From Kaistella carnis (GTDB taxonomy: Bacteria; Bacteroidota; Bacteroidia; Flavobacteriales; Weeksellaceae), in NCBI RefSeq assembly GCF_003860585.1, contig NZ_CP034159.1:1674001-1738000 (forward strand): a stretch of DNA of 64,000 nt, given 5' to 3'. Under the pieces are notes generated by a model. The model was not told the DNA's origin. It saw only the letters and a program-made list of their open reading frames with translations, and ran no database searches. The number at the start of each line of letters is the position of its first letter. Positions within the stretch are counted from its first letter, which is position 1. Both the position numbers and the translations under genes were made by a program. Positions 51,902-60,298 of the stretch are shown in pieces.

Positions 51902-51930
51902 AAACTTCGAAACTATTTCGAAGTTTTTTA
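51902..51930 (+). terminator. Terminator after the paa cluster
   Basis: Perfect arms AAACTTCGAAA / TTTCGAAGTTT with a 3-base loop and T-run. A near copy lies at 52813-52842, on the other side of higBA. Confidence 0.8.
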
Positions 51931-51940
51931 TTTACAGAAG

Positions 51941-51955
51941 TTCCCATATTGGGAA
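51941..51955. promoter_or_regulatory. Palindromic operator-like site upstream of higBA
   Basis: TTCCCA-TAT-TGGGAA is a perfect inverted repeat just upstream of the -7 element at 51963-51970. Antitoxin HigA proteins bind such palindromes to repress their own promoter, so this is the likely operator. Confidence 0.6.
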
Positions 51956-51962
51956 ATAGTTG

Positions 51963-51970
51963 TACATTTG
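51963..51970 (+). promoter_or_regulatory. -7 element of higBA
   Basis: TACATTTG matches TAnnTTTG, 17 bp before the chosen TTG start of higB and 7 bp after the palindrome. Confidence 0.45.
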
Positions 51971-51987
51971 TATTAAATCTATTGAAA

Positions 51988-52281
51988 TTGAGAGTCATAG
52001 CAAAAAAGATTCTTCGTGAATTTTGGGAAAAACATAGTGATTGTGAGCAACAATTAAAATCTTGGTTCAAGGAAGCAAGCATTGCAGAATGGACTAACTC
52101 CAATGAAATTAAAACTGAATACCCAAGTGCTAGTATTTTAAATGATCAAAGAATCGTCTTTAATATCAAAGGAAAGCATTACCGACTGATTGTGAAAGTT
52201 AATTATGAATATCAAATGGTCTGGATCAGATTTATTGGAACTCACGCTGAATATGCTAAGATTGACGCAAACGAAATTTAA
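51988..52281 (+). CDS. higB: HigB family toxin (mRNA interferase)
   Basis: HigB toxins of the RelE fold cleave mRNA on the ribosome. The 97-residue protein read from the TTG at 51988 starts RVIAKKILREFWEKHSDCEQQLKSWFKEA (family core as RVIAKKILREFWEKH), then IAEWTNSNEIKTEYPSASIL, RIVFNIKGKHYRLIVKVNYE and the conserved ending MVWIRFIGTHAEYAKIDA. No ATG exists; an in-frame TTG two codons upstream is an alternative. The toxin gene precedes the antitoxin by 5 bp, the inverted order typical of higBA. Confidence 0.93.
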   Translation: MRVIAKKILREFWEKHSDCEQQLKSWFKEASIAEWTNSNEIKTEYPSASILNDQRIVFNIKGKHYRLIVKVNYEYQMVWIRFIGTHAEYAKIDANEI

Positions 52282-52286
52282 AGAAA

Positions 52287-52643
52287 ATGGAAATAAAACC
52301 TATAAAAACAGAACAAGATTATAATCAAGCCTTGGAAAGACTTGAAGTAATTTTTGATGCAAAAAAAGGAACGAAAGAAGGAGACGAATTAGAAGTTTTA
52401 GGAATTCTAATTGAAAAATATGAAGATGATCATTTTCCGATTGATTTGCCGGATCCAATTGAAGCCATAAAATTCAGAATGGAACAAATGAATTATTCCC
52501 AAAATGATTTGGCAAAAGTGATTGGTTTAAAAAGTCGTGCGAGCGAAATTTTAAACAAAAAAAGAAAACTTTCTCTGGAAATGATCCGAAATTTACATGA
52601 AACTATGAAAATCCCAACTGAAGTACTTATTCAACCTTATTAA
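52287..52643 (+). CDS. higA: HigA family antitoxin
   Basis: This 118-residue antitoxin has an N-terminal toxin-contacting region (KTEQDYNQALERLEVIFD, EDDHFPIDLPDPIEAI) and a C-terminal helix-turn-helix of the XRE type: MEQMNYSQNDLAKVIGLKSRASEILNKKRKLSLEMI (core NQNDLAKVIG-like SQNDLAKVIGLKSRASEILN). It neutralises HigB and should repress the operon by binding the palindrome at 51941-51955. The operon is closed by the hairpin at 52813, beyond repeat copy C. Confidence 0.94.
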   Translation: MEIKPIKTEQDYNQALERLEVIFDAKKGTKEGDELEVLGILIEKYEDDHFPIDLPDPIEAIKFRMEQMNYSQNDLAKVIGLKSRASEILNKKRKLSLEMIRNLHETMKIPTEVLIQPY

Positions 52644-52672
52644 TCATTGTAGTAAGTTTCAAAAAATCCTGG

Positions 52673-52775
52673 TCTGCAGCCCGACTTGAACGGAGCTCTT
52701 TTTAATTGGTGGCTGAGCTTGTAGAAGCCACCAATTAAAAAAGCGGGAGTGGAAGGCGGAAATGTCTGCCCAACT
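52673..52775 (+). repeat. Dispersed palindromic element, copy C
   Basis: It begins TCTGCAGCCCGACTTGAACG then GAGCTC, has a perfect 16-bp hairpin (TTTTTAATTGGTGGCT / AGCCACCAATTAAAAA, 52699-52741) and ends GCGGGAGTGGAAGGCGG. The ends resemble copies A, B and D; the stem sequence is unique. Confidence 0.75.
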
Positions 52776-52812
52776 AAAGAGAATTATTACCAACCAATTT
52801 CGAGCAAAAATC

Positions 52813-52843
52813 AAACTTCAAAAACTATTTTGAAGTTTTTTTT
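52813..52843 (+). terminator. Terminator downstream of higBA
   Basis: Perfect arms AAACTTCAAAA / TTTTGAAGTTT and a long T-run; near-duplicate of the paa terminator at 51902. Confidence 0.8.
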
Positions 52844-52897
52844 ATTTTAATGTAATATAAGTCGGAAATTAGTTGTCTTACTAATAGAAACAAAACA

Positions 52898-53410
52898 ATG
52901 ACTCACGAAATCTTTAAAAACACGGTATTCTGTCTCAAAGATGAGATGTATCGTTTTGCGAAAAGGTTCGTGATCAGCAGTGACGAGGCGGAAGATGTTG
53001 TACAGGATCTCATGATGAAATTCTGGCAGAAAAAAGAAGAACTCGCGAGTTTCAGCAACTTGAAATCGTATGCGATGAAGTCGGTGAAAAATGAATGCCT
53101 GAACCGATTGAAACACGAAGACGTGAAGATGGGTTTTGCAGATTTTCAAAAGCACAGAAGTGAGATTCATGAAGTAGAATCGAATAATATGAAAGATCAG
53201 ATTATCGGTTTTATTAATGAACTTCCGGAGAAGCAGAAAGCCGTGATTCATTTGAAAGATGTGGAAGATTTCGATGTTGCGGAGATTTCTGAAATTCTGG
53301 AAATGGAACAAAACGCAGTAAGGGTAAATCTGATGCGCGCAAGACAAAAAGTGAAAGAGCAGATCCATAAACTAATGGATTTCGAAAACAGAATGATTGA
53401 AAGTATATAA
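52898..53410 (+). CDS. ECF RNA polymerase sigma factor
   Basis: This 170-residue sigma-70 family factor of the extracytoplasmic-function type has region 2 (DEMYRFAKRFVISSDEAEDVVQDLMMKFWQK, with the EDVVQDLMMKFW core) and region 4 (INELPEKQKAVIHLKDVEDF, then IAEISEILEMEQNAVRVNLMRARQKV-like helix-turn-helix). It directs RNA polymerase to a small set of promoters. The next gene, 11 bp downstream, encodes a membrane protein that is probably its anti-sigma factor. The likely regulon includes the following DUF4252 genes. Confidence 0.93.
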   Translation: MTHEIFKNTVFCLKDEMYRFAKRFVISSDEAEDVVQDLMMKFWQKKEELASFSNLKSYAMKSVKNECLNRLKHEDVKMGFADFQKHRSEIHEVESNNMKDQIIGFINELPEKQKAVIHLKDVEDFDVAEISEILEMEQNAVRVNLMRARQKVKEQIHKLMDFENRMIESI

Positions 53411-53421
53411 CAATTATTACA

Positions 53422-54096
53422 ATGAAAAAAGATCAAACTCAAGATAAGTACAAGGAAATCACCAAAGAACTCAAGGAGGAGAAAATGAATTGGGATTTTG
53501 AAGATTTCCTGGAGAAAACAAAGCAGGAAGAGAAAGTTATTCCCTTAGTTCCCAAGACGAAAGGTGGTTCTTTCCCAAAAACATTTTGGATGGCGGCAAG
53601 TGTAATTTTGCTGGTATCAATCGGAATCTTCTTTAATTATGAAAGCGGAAATACAGTTTCTGAAAACGATCAACTGGTTCAGAATGAAATTAAAAAACAG
53701 AAAGACAGTTTTCACCAGGAATCTAATTTGGCAGTGAACACGATTTCTGATACTTTGAAAGTGACGTCTGACACTTTGGTCAGAGATTCCAGCGGAACGG
53801 TGGAGCAACTTTCTGAATCTACATTAATGGATCAAATTTTACCAAAAAGAGGCAGAATAAAAAAAGAACTTCGACCACGGTATGCTGAAGTAAAACAAAA
53901 GGAAATCCCCACTCCAACTTCGCCTGCTAAAAGACCAAAATACGAATCCAGTTACGTGATTATCAACGGTCAAAAAATTGAAAACGAACAGGAAGCGATT
54001 GACCTGACCAAATACTCCTTCCGAATTCTGTCTGAAAATGTTTCTAAAACAGTGGCTCAAACCGACCTTTTTAATGACTTTAAAAGCGAATATTAA
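53422..54096 (+). CDS. Single-pass membrane protein, putative anti-sigma factor
   Basis: This 224-residue protein has a charged N-terminal cytoplasmic part of about 50 residues (KDKYKEITKELKEEKMNWDFEDFLEK-like, helical), one membrane helix (FWMAASVILLVSIGIFF, about 55-71) and a periplasmic serine/threonine- and lysine-rich domain ending in a short structured part (YESSYVIINGQKIENEQEAI). It has no domain I recognise. Position 11 bp after the sigma factor and the topology fit a Bacteroidetes anti-sigma factor; this is inference from context. Confidence 0.75.
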   Translation: MKKDQTQDKYKEITKELKEEKMNWDFEDFLEKTKQEEKVIPLVPKTKGGSFPKTFWMAASVILLVSIGIFFNYESGNTVSENDQLVQNEIKKQKDSFHQESNLAVNTISDTLKVTSDTLVRDSSGTVEQLSESTLMDQILPKRGRIKKELRPRYAEVKQKEIPTPTSPAKRPKYESSYVIINGQKIENEQEAIDLTKYSFRILSENVSKTVAQTDLFNDFKSEY

Positions 54097-54173
54097 ATCA
54101 AAGGTCTCAAAAGAAACGTACGTAACATCAGTGAATAAATAATGCGTTTAGATCACCTTAAAAAAATATCATC

Positions 54174-55445
54174 ATGAAAAAATTACTCATTATATGCACC
54201 CTCATCTTCTCTTGGTTCTTTCAGCTGAATGCGCAGAAAGATAAACTGAATCAACTTTTTGATAAATACCAGGAAGCAGAAGGTGTCACCTCCATTAAGA
54301 TTGCAAAGCCTATGTTCAATATGCTGAACAAATTAAATATTGCCGACGATGAACTGGCGCAGATCAAACCTTTATTAAGTAAAATTAATGGGTTAAAGAT
54401 TTTAATTCTTGAAAAACCCACATCCGATAAAAATATGGGCGGTGAAGCGCAACGACAATTAAACCTTTTCGAAAAACTGCAGTCTGATATTTCAAGTTCT
54501 CTAAAAAACCTAAAATATGAAGAGTTAATAACGGTTCACAGCAAAGATAATAAGATTAAATTCCTCTCTTCTGATGCGACAAACGGAATTCTTGATGATT
54601 TGTTACTTAGCATTAATTCAGATGGAAATACCGTTTTGATGATTCTCGACGGAAAAATCTCCATGGACGATGTCAATACCCTCGTTAACGAAGCGCAAAA
54701 TTCCAGTCTGAAAAGTTCAATAATTACGGAAAATGTAACTTCAAATGGAACAACGCAGGTTAGAAATGTGGGCAAATTCACGGGAGTTTCCGTATCCAGT
54801 GGCATTACTGTTAACTTTACTCAAAGCAACAATCAGTCGGTTGTGGTAGATACCGATGCAAATTTACAGCAGAATGTGTATACTGAAGTTGAAAACGGAA
54901 TCCTCGTTATCGCTGTTAGAAATAAGGAGAAACGAAATTTAAACTTCAAGAAACTATTGGTTACGGTGGAAGCACCCCGTCTTTCCTCCGTGAAGCTTTC
55001 TTCCGGATCGTTACTTACCACGCTGAATATGATTCAGGAGAACGATTTCACTGCTGACATTTCCTCCGGTGCAAATCTTATTGCGAATTTAAATATTAAA
55101 AATTCTACCGGCGTGGAAATCAGTTCAGGCTCTTCCATGCGAATGGATGTTGCAACCAAAAATTTCGAATTCGACGGAAGCAGCGGTTCCATGGCAACCG
55201 TCAATGGAAATGCCGAAAACACGACCATTAAAGCCAGTAGTGCTGCTGCCTGTAACGCTCAAAATTTAATCTCCAGAAATGGAACCGCGACAGCTTCTTC
55301 CGGTGCAAATATTAAAATGTATGTTACCGAGAATCTAAACGCCAGCGCAAGTTCCGGAGCATCCATCCGTTATAAAGGAAATCCGAAAAATTTAATGGGA
55401 GGCGGAAAAAGTGTAAGCGGAGGAAGTGTAAAACCTGAAAATTAA
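54174..55445 (+). CDS. DUF4252-head GIN fusion protein, secreted
   Basis: This 423-residue protein has signal peptide MKKLLIICTLIFSWFFQLNAQ. Residues about 25-170 form a DUF4252 domain (LFDKYQEAEGVTSIKIAKPM, MLILDGKISMDDVNTLVNEA-type ending). Residues about 195-410 form a head GIN (DUF2807) beta-solenoid with serine-glycine turns (VSSGITVNF, KLSSGSLLTTL, ISSGANLIANL, ISSGSSMRMDV, ASSGANIKMYV, ASSGASIRYKG), with a Gly-rich end. The DUF4252 part resembles the whole next protein, so the pair may have arisen by duplication plus fusion. Both are likely targets of the preceding sigma factor. Function is unknown. Confidence 0.88.
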   Translation: MKKLLIICTLIFSWFFQLNAQKDKLNQLFDKYQEAEGVTSIKIAKPMFNMLNKLNIADDELAQIKPLLSKINGLKILILEKPTSDKNMGGEAQRQLNLFEKLQSDISSSLKNLKYEELITVHSKDNKIKFLSSDATNGILDDLLLSINSDGNTVLMILDGKISMDDVNTLVNEAQNSSLKSSIITENVTSNGTTQVRNVGKFTGVSVSSGITVNFTQSNNQSVVVDTDANLQQNVYTEVENGILVIAVRNKEKRNLNFKKLLVTVEAPRLSSVKLSSGSLLTTLNMIQENDFTADISSGANLIANLNIKNSTGVEISSGSSMRMDVATKNFEFDGSSGSMATVNGNAENTTIKASSAAACNAQNLISRNGTATASSGANIKMYVTENLNASASSGASIRYKGNPKNLMGGGKSVSGGSVKPEN

Positions 55446-55449
55446 AATC

Positions 55450-55974
55450 ATGAAAAAATTATATTTTTTATCCGCATTTACGCTTTTGCTTTTCTCAATG
55501 CAGTCGTGTATGGTCTCTAAAAATCCAAAAATGGACTTTTTTAAAAATCCTCACTATGATTATAAAGACGCACAATTTATGAGTATAAATGTGCCCATGT
55601 TTCTGGCAAAACCAATTGTTAAAAAGGCCTTGCGTGAAGATGGCGAAAGTGAAGAACTCATTAACCTCATCAAAAAAATATCGGATATTAAAGTGATGAC
55701 CGTAGAAAACGGAAACCGGGAAATGATAGCAGATTTTGCAAAATACCTTATAAAAAACAACTTTGAAGAATGGATAACGGTCCGGAAAGATAAAGAAACC
55801 ATCAACTTTCAGGCGAAACAGAAAGGCGAAGAAATCCGTAAACTCCTTATTACAATTGCCTCCGTAAGCGAATTAGTTTACGTAGATGTTTCGGGACGAT
55901 TTACCGCCGATGACATTTCCAGGATCATTAACTATTCCGAAAATCACGACGTGACCAAAGCGCTCAAAAAATAA
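55450..55974 (+). CDS. DUF4252 lipoprotein
   Basis: This 174-residue protein has lipoprotein signal MKKLYFLSAFTLLLFSMQSC. The DUF4252 domain has the pattern NVPMFLAKPIVKKALREDGE, INLIKKISDIKVMTVENG and VSELVYVDVSGRFTADDISRII. It begins 4 bp after the fusion protein stop and ends at a hairpin terminator. DUF4252 proteins recur after ECF sigma and anti-sigma genes in Bacteroidetes; no activity is known. Confidence 0.88.
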   Translation: MKKLYFLSAFTLLLFSMQSCMVSKNPKMDFFKNPHYDYKDAQFMSINVPMFLAKPIVKKALREDGESEELINLIKKISDIKVMTVENGNREMIADFAKYLIKNNFEEWITVRKDKETINFQAKQKGEEIRKLLITIASVSELVYVDVSGRFTADDISRIINYSENHDVTKALKK

Positions 55975-55992
55975 AATTAGATTTTCATTAAA

Positions 55993-56024
55993 AGTAGCTG
56001 CAATTATTTGCGGCTATTTTTTTT
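55993..56024 (+). terminator. Terminator after the sigma/DUF4252 operon
   Basis: Arms TAGCTGCAA / TTGCGGCTA (one mismatch or wobble) with eight T residues, 19 bp after the stop codon. Confidence 0.75.
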
Positions 56025-56026
56025 GG

Positions 56027-56130
56027 AGCCGTGAACCTGCTCTCGTTACTCGCTTTTTTTTGGCAGATCCGCCGCTTGGCGAATCCGCCAAAAAAAGAGC
56101 TCAAACATGCCACTCGATCAGGGCTATTAG
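56027..56130 (-). repeat. Dispersed palindromic element, copy D
   Basis: On the minus strand it begins ATAGCCCTGATCGAGTGGC, then GAGCTCTTTTTTT, has a hairpin with arms CTTTTTTTTGGC / GCCAAAAAAAG around GATCCGCC / GGCGAATC, and ends GCGAGTAACGAGAGCAGG. It lies between the DUF4252 operon and guaB. Confidence 0.75.
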
Positions 56131-56196
56131 GACTCGTTTTTTAAATAAATTTATGTTAACACAATGCATAAATTTTCATTTTAAATAAAAATAACT

Positions 56197-56204
56197 TAAT
56201 TTTG
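56197..56204 (+). promoter_or_regulatory. -7 element upstream of guaB
   Basis: TAATTTTG matches TAnnTTTG, 14 bp before the start codon. Confidence 0.45.
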
Positions 56205-56218
56205 CACAGAAAGTAAAG

Positions 56219-57679
56219 ATGTCTATCCACAACAAAATCGTAGAAACTGCCATCACTTTCGATGACGTTCTTCTTATTCCTTCTTACTCAGAAGTTTTAC
56301 CGAATCAGGTTTCCCTAAAATCAAGACTTTCCGATAAAATTACGCTCAATGCACCTATCGTTTCCGCAGCAATGGATACGGTAACCGAGGCAGAAATGGC
56401 CATTGCATTAGCAAGAGTTGGCGGTATTGGATTTATCCATAAAAACATGCCTATTGAAGAGCAGGCTGCCCAAGTTTACAAGGTGAAGCGGTCTGAAAAC
56501 GGAATGATTTCTGATCCGGTGACTCTTACCAAAGATCACAGTTTAAAATACGCAAAAGATTTAATGGCCGATTATAAAATTTCCGGTCTACCTGTGGTTG
56601 ATGAGGAAAACACTTTAATTGGAATTATCACCAATAGAGATGTGAAATATCAGGAAAACCTAGACGCAAAAGTAGAAGAATTGATGACGAAAGAAAAACT
56701 CATCACTTCGGACAAGTCTACAACACTGGAACAAGCCAAACAAATTCTCTTAAAAAACCGTATCGAGAAACTTCCTATCGTTGATAAAGAGTTCAAATTA
56801 GTAGGCTTAATTACCATCAAAGATATCGACAATCAATTGGAATATCCCAATGCCAACAAAGACAGCAATGGGAAACTAATGGTTGGTGCCGGCGTTGGAA
56901 TTGGTGAAGATACGATCGAAAGAGTTACCGCTTTGGTAAAAGCTGGCGTTGATATTATTGCCGTAGATTCTGCTCACGGACATTCAAGAGGCGTTTTAGA
57001 TAAAGTCGCAGAAATTCGTAGAAACTTCCCGGACCTTGATATTGTGGGTGGTAATATCGTTACTGCAGAAGCGGCTAAAGATTTAATAGAAGCTGGTGCC
57101 AATGTATTAAAAGTTGGGATTGGTCCAGGTTCTATCTGTACGACAAGAGTTGTAGCCGGAGTTGGTGTTCCTCAACTTTCTGCAATTTATAATGTTTTTG
57201 AATATGCGAAGACCAAAAATGTTGCAGTAATTGCCGATGGTGGAATTAAACTCTCTGGCGATATTGTAAAAGCCTTAGCTTCCGGAGCAAGTGCAGTGAT
57301 GCTCGGTTCATTATTAGCAGGAACCGACGAAGCACCCGGTGAAGATATTATTTTCCAGGGAAGAAGATTTAAAGCTTACCAAGGAATGGGCTCACTGTCT
57401 GCAATGAGAAGAGGCGGAAAAGAAAGGTATTTTCAGAGTGAAGCTAAAAAATTCGTACCGGAAGGAATTGAAGGAAGAGTTCCACACAAAGGGAAATTAG
57501 AAGATGTCGTCTTTCAATTAACGGGAGGAATCCGTGCCGGAATGGGTTATTGCGGAACGAAAGATATTGAGACTTTACAGAAAGACGGAAAAATGGTCAT
57601 GATTACAGGAAGTGGTTTAAAAGAATCTCATCCACATGATGTAATTATTACACAGGAAGCTCCGAATTACTCTTTGTAA
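56219..57679 (+). CDS. guaB: Inosine-5'-monophosphate dehydrogenase
   Basis: IMPDH oxidises IMP to XMP with NAD+, the committing step to GMP. The 486 residues form a TIM barrel interrupted by two CBS domains (about 90-205: [41 protein letters not shown]). Catalytic features are [35 protein letters not shown] with the catalytic cysteine, [20 protein letters not shown], and the flap [18 protein letters not shown]. It is monocistronic, with a clear promoter element and a palindromic terminator. Confidence 0.97.
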   Translation: MSIHNKIVETAITFDDVLLIPSYSEVLPNQVSLKSRLSDKITLNAPIVSAAMDTVTEAEMAIALARVGGIGFIHKNMPIEEQAAQVYKVKRSENGMISDPVTLTKDHSLKYAKDLMADYKISGLPVVDEENTLIGIITNRDVKYQENLDAKVEELMTKEKLITSDKSTTLEQAKQILLKNRIEKLPIVDKEFKLVGLITIKDIDNQLEYPNANKDSNGKLMVGAGVGIGEDTIERVTALVKAGVDIIAVDSAHGHSRGVLDKVAEIRRNFPDLDIVGGNIVTAEAAKDLIEAGANVLKVGIGPGSICTTRVVAGVGVPQLSAIYNVFEYAKTKNVAVIADGGIKLSGDIVKALASGASAVMLGSLLAGTDEAPGEDIIFQGRRFKAYQGMGSLSAMRRGGKERYFQSEAKKFVPEGIEGRVPHKGKLEDVVFQLTGGIRAGMGYCGTKDIETLQKDGKMVMITGSGLKESHPHDVIITQEAPNYSL

Positions 57680-57698
57680 ATTATAAGGTTAATAATAT

Positions 57699-57730
57699 AA
57701 ATGCCGAAGCTTTGGTCTTCGGCATTTTTA
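57699..57730 (+). terminator. Terminator after guaB
   Basis: Perfect arms AAATGCCGAAG / CTTCGGCATTT, 19 bp after the stop. Confidence 0.8.
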
Positions 57731-57778
57731 TGTTCAGACTTTCAGAAATTGTTATATTTACTTTTTAGAATAAACCTT

Positions 57779-58228
57779 ATGAAAATTATTTATGCGGTTA
57801 GCGTATTGTTCCTGGTCCTTAGCTGTGACGCTTTACCGATGACCAATCCCGTATATCGGCCATACCCTTCTGCAAGTTCCTCAGGTTCCTCAACCAACGA
57901 AAATCAAGAATTTACTTCTTTGATGCAGAAAGATGCAATAAATAAAAAAAGAGTTACTGCAGAAGTTTTAACGTACCTTCTCAACGATACAGATCCAAAA
58001 GATTTAAGTACAGCAGCCGTGATTGAAAATACGTCAAACTGCAATATTATTCTAAGATTGGTAGGCATCAATTCCGACGAAATCTACAATTTACCCATCG
58101 CAAGACATTCAAAAAATCAATTTGTGGTAAAAAAAGGATCTTATACCTTAAAGTCTAAAATCTGTGGCGCAAATTATTATTCCCAGAAAAATCTAAGTGA
58201 CCCACTCATATTGAAACTTTCTAATTAA
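57779..58228 (+). CDS. Small lipoprotein, possibly DUF6759
   Basis: This 149-residue protein starts MKIIYAVSVLFLVLSC, a lipoprotein signal; an upstream in-frame start would overlap the guaB terminator. A Ser/Gly-rich linker (SASSSGSSTNENQEF) leads to a helix (LMQKDAINKKRVTAEVLTYLLN) and a C-terminal beta domain (AAVIENTSNCNIILRLVGI, VKKGSYTLKSKICGANYYSQ). The C-terminal pattern resembles the DUF6759 lipoproteins of Chryseobacterium as I recall them; the family name is uncertain. Function is unknown. Confidence 0.75.
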   Translation: MKIIYAVSVLFLVLSCDALPMTNPVYRPYPSASSSGSSTNENQEFTSLMQKDAINKKRVTAEVLTYLLNDTDPKDLSTAAVIENTSNCNIILRLVGINSDEIYNLPIARHSKNQFVVKKGSYTLKSKICGANYYSQKNLSDPLILKLSN

Positions 58229-58379
58229 ATTTTAGAATATTTTTCTTTATATTTCCAGAGTAAATTTAAAATTAACCGCCTCAAATTGATATCTGATAAA
58301 ACTCATACCTGAAAATTTTCAAATCTAATTTAAATCGGATAATTTGTCTTATTAAAAAACAGTTAAAATATTATCAAAC

Positions 58380-59414
58380 ATGAAACGAATTGCAACAACT
58401 TTTGCTCTGGCACTTTTAACAATGCAGGCATGCAAACAGAACCCTTCTGATACTTCAGGAAAAGCAGATAACTCTGCCATAGATATGAAGGTGAGCGGAG
58501 AAACTGAAACTCAGGCTAAAATAAATGCACCTATGGTTCCTGCTCCAATCGGAGACCGCGCTGCCAAAAAAGTCGTGGTACACTTAGAAGCTACGGAAGA
58601 AGAAGGTGTATTAGCAGATGGTGTAACTTATAAATTCTGGACTTTCAACAGTACAGTTCCGGGAACATTTATTAGAATCAGAGTCGGAGACGAAGTAGAG
58701 CTTCACCTAAAAAATGCAAGTAACAGTGTTATGCCGCACAATATTGATCTTCACGCGGTGAATGGTCCAGGTGGTGGCGCAGAAGCAACTAACGTAGCAC
58801 CGGGGAAAGAAGCCATCTTCAATTTCAAAGCACTAAATCCGGGATTATTTGTTTACCATTGTGCTGCAGCTCCAGTTCCATTGCATATCGCGAACGGAAT
58901 GTATGGTCTAATTCTCGTGGAACCAGAAGGTGGTTTGCCAAAAGTTGACCGTGAATATTACATTATGCAGGGTGAATTTTATACCAAAGGAAAAACGGAC
59001 GAAAAAGGATTACAGGAATTTGATCAGGACAAAGGTTTAGACGAAAAACCAACCTACGTCGTATTCAACGGTAAGAAAAATGCTTTGATGGGTCCTGATG
59101 CTTTAGAAGCAAAAGTAGGTGAAACCGTACGTTTCTTTGTTGGAAATGGTGGTCCAAACTTGGTCTCTTCTTTCCACGTAATTGGAGAAATTTTCGACAG
59201 AGTTTATGTTGAAGGAGGAACAACGATTAATAAAAACATTCAGACAACTGTGATCCCAGCCGGTGGCGCTGCAATGGTTGAATTTAAAGTGGAAGAACCA
59301 GGAAATTACATCTTGGTAGACCACTCTATTTTCCGAGCCTTTAACAAAGGAGCAATTGGAACCTTGAAAGTAACAGGCGAAAAAAATCCGAAAGTTTATC
59401 ATAAAGTTCAATAA
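58380..59414 (+). CDS. nirK: Copper-containing nitrite reductase
   Basis: NirK reduces nitrite to nitric oxide in the periplasm. The 344 residues begin with a lipoprotein signal [18 protein letters not shown], so the enzyme is probably membrane-anchored. All copper ligands are present: type 1 site H120, C161, H169, M174; type 2 site H125, H160 and H316; catalytic D123 and H266. Two cupredoxin domains are visible. It is followed by nirV-like and sco genes. No nitric oxide reductase or nitrate reductase gene is in the window, so the organism's capacity to process NO is not shown here. Expression is probably oxygen- or NO-controlled, but I could not identify a convincing regulator site. Confidence 0.96.
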   Translation: MKRIATTFALALLTMQACKQNPSDTSGKADNSAIDMKVSGETETQAKINAPMVPAPIGDRAAKKVVVHLEATEEEGVLADGVTYKFWTFNSTVPGTFIRIRVGDEVELHLKNASNSVMPHNIDLHAVNGPGGGAEATNVAPGKEAIFNFKALNPGLFVYHCAAAPVPLHIANGMYGLILVEPEGGLPKVDREYYIMQGEFYTKGKTDEKGLQEFDQDKGLDEKPTYVVFNGKKNALMGPDALEAKVGETVRFFVGNGGPNLVSSFHVIGEIFDRVYVEGGTTINKNIQTTVIPAGGAAMVEFKVEEPGNYILVDHSIFRAFNKGAIGTLKVTGEKNPKVYHKVQ

Positions 59415-59446
59415 TCATCACACTAAATATCATAAAAGAAACTGCC

Positions 59447-60298
59447 ATGTCTAAATTTTTTAAAAGAATTCTGTACTTCGGTGGTTTCTTTTTTCTCCTA
59501 AATTCCTGCGATAAAGCAAACATCTTGGAAAAGAAGGTAACTTCTACTGAAAAAATTCAGCAAGAAGTGCCCATAACTCCAAACGTGAAAATGGCCCTTA
59601 TTAAAGGTGGAGAATACCAGCCGTTTTACGGGGAAGACAGTACTTTGGTGCGGGTAGAAGATTTTCTGTTGGATGAAAGACCGGTTACGAACGGGGAGTT
59701 TTTAGATTTCGTAAAGAAAAATCCGAAATGGAAACGCAGTCAGGTAAAAGAAGTTTTCGCCGACGATACCTATCTGAAAGACTGGCAAGACGATGAAACA
59801 CTTCCAAAAAATGCAGATCCGGATGCGCCGATTACTTTTGTTTCGTGGTTTGCAGCAAAAGCTTACGCAAAAAGCGCCGGTAAAAGACTTCCAACTTTAG
59901 ATGAATGGGAATATGTGGCCATGGCAGACGAAGAAACTTCAAATGCCCGAAATAAGCCCTCCTACTCTGCCCATCTTATTAATCTTTATAATCAAAAGGA
60001 AAGAGAGAAACACAAAGTTCAGCTTTCAAAACCTAATTATTGGGGCGTGTACAATATGTTCGATTTGGTATGGGAATGGACGGATGATTTCAATTCCATC
60101 ATGACAACGAGCGATTCCAGAACGGCAGAATATGATGACAAAGGATTATTTTGCGCTTCCGCTGCAACAAGTACAACCGATGTTTTAAATTACGCATCGT
60201 TTATGAGATACGCTTTTCGCTCCAGTTTAAAAGCAAATTATACGGTAGGAAATTTAGGTTTCCGATGTGCAAAAGATGCTGCAAATACTACAAAATGA
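59447..60298 (+). CDS. nirV: Formylglycine-generating-enzyme-like lipoprotein (NirV-like)
   Basis: This 283-residue protein has signal FGGFFFLLNSC for lipid attachment after an N-terminal MSKFFKRILYF. The rest is an FGE-sulfatase (SUMF1) fold: LIKGGEYQPFYGEDSTLVRV, FLLDERPVTNGEFLDFVKK, PITFVSWFAAKAYAKSAGKRLPTLDEWEY, DLVWEWTDDFNS, and NLGFRCAKDA at the end. The paired active-site cysteines of true formylglycine-generating enzymes do not appear conserved; FRSSLK occupies that stretch. NirV proteins of this fold lie next to nirK in other denitrifiers. It starts 32 bp after nirK and overlaps sco by 4 bp, so a role in NirK maturation or stability is likely but inferred. Confidence 0.85.
   Translation: MSKFFKRILYFGGFFFLLNSCDKANILEKKVTSTEKIQQEVPITPNVKMALIKGGEYQPFYGEDSTLVRVEDFLLDERPVTNGEFLDFVKKNPKWKRSQVKEVFADDTYLKDWQDDETLPKNADPDAPITFVSWFAAKAYAKSAGKRLPTLDEWEYVAMADEETSNARNKPSYSAHLINLYNQKEREKHKVQLSKPNYWGVYNMFDLVWEWTDDFNSIMTTSDSRTAEYDDKGLFCASAATSTTDVLNYASFMRYAFRSSLKANYTVGNLGFRCAKDAANTTK

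Noticed and set aside
52847..53368. Minus-strand ORF of 173 codons
   Set aside because: Antisense to the ECF sigma factor, His/Phe-rich as expected of a shadow frame; no signal or domain.
58280..58310. Possible FNR/CRP-like site TTGATATCTGATAA upstream of nirK
   Set aside because: Only the left half matches TTGAT; the right half does not match ATCAA, so it is not a supported site.
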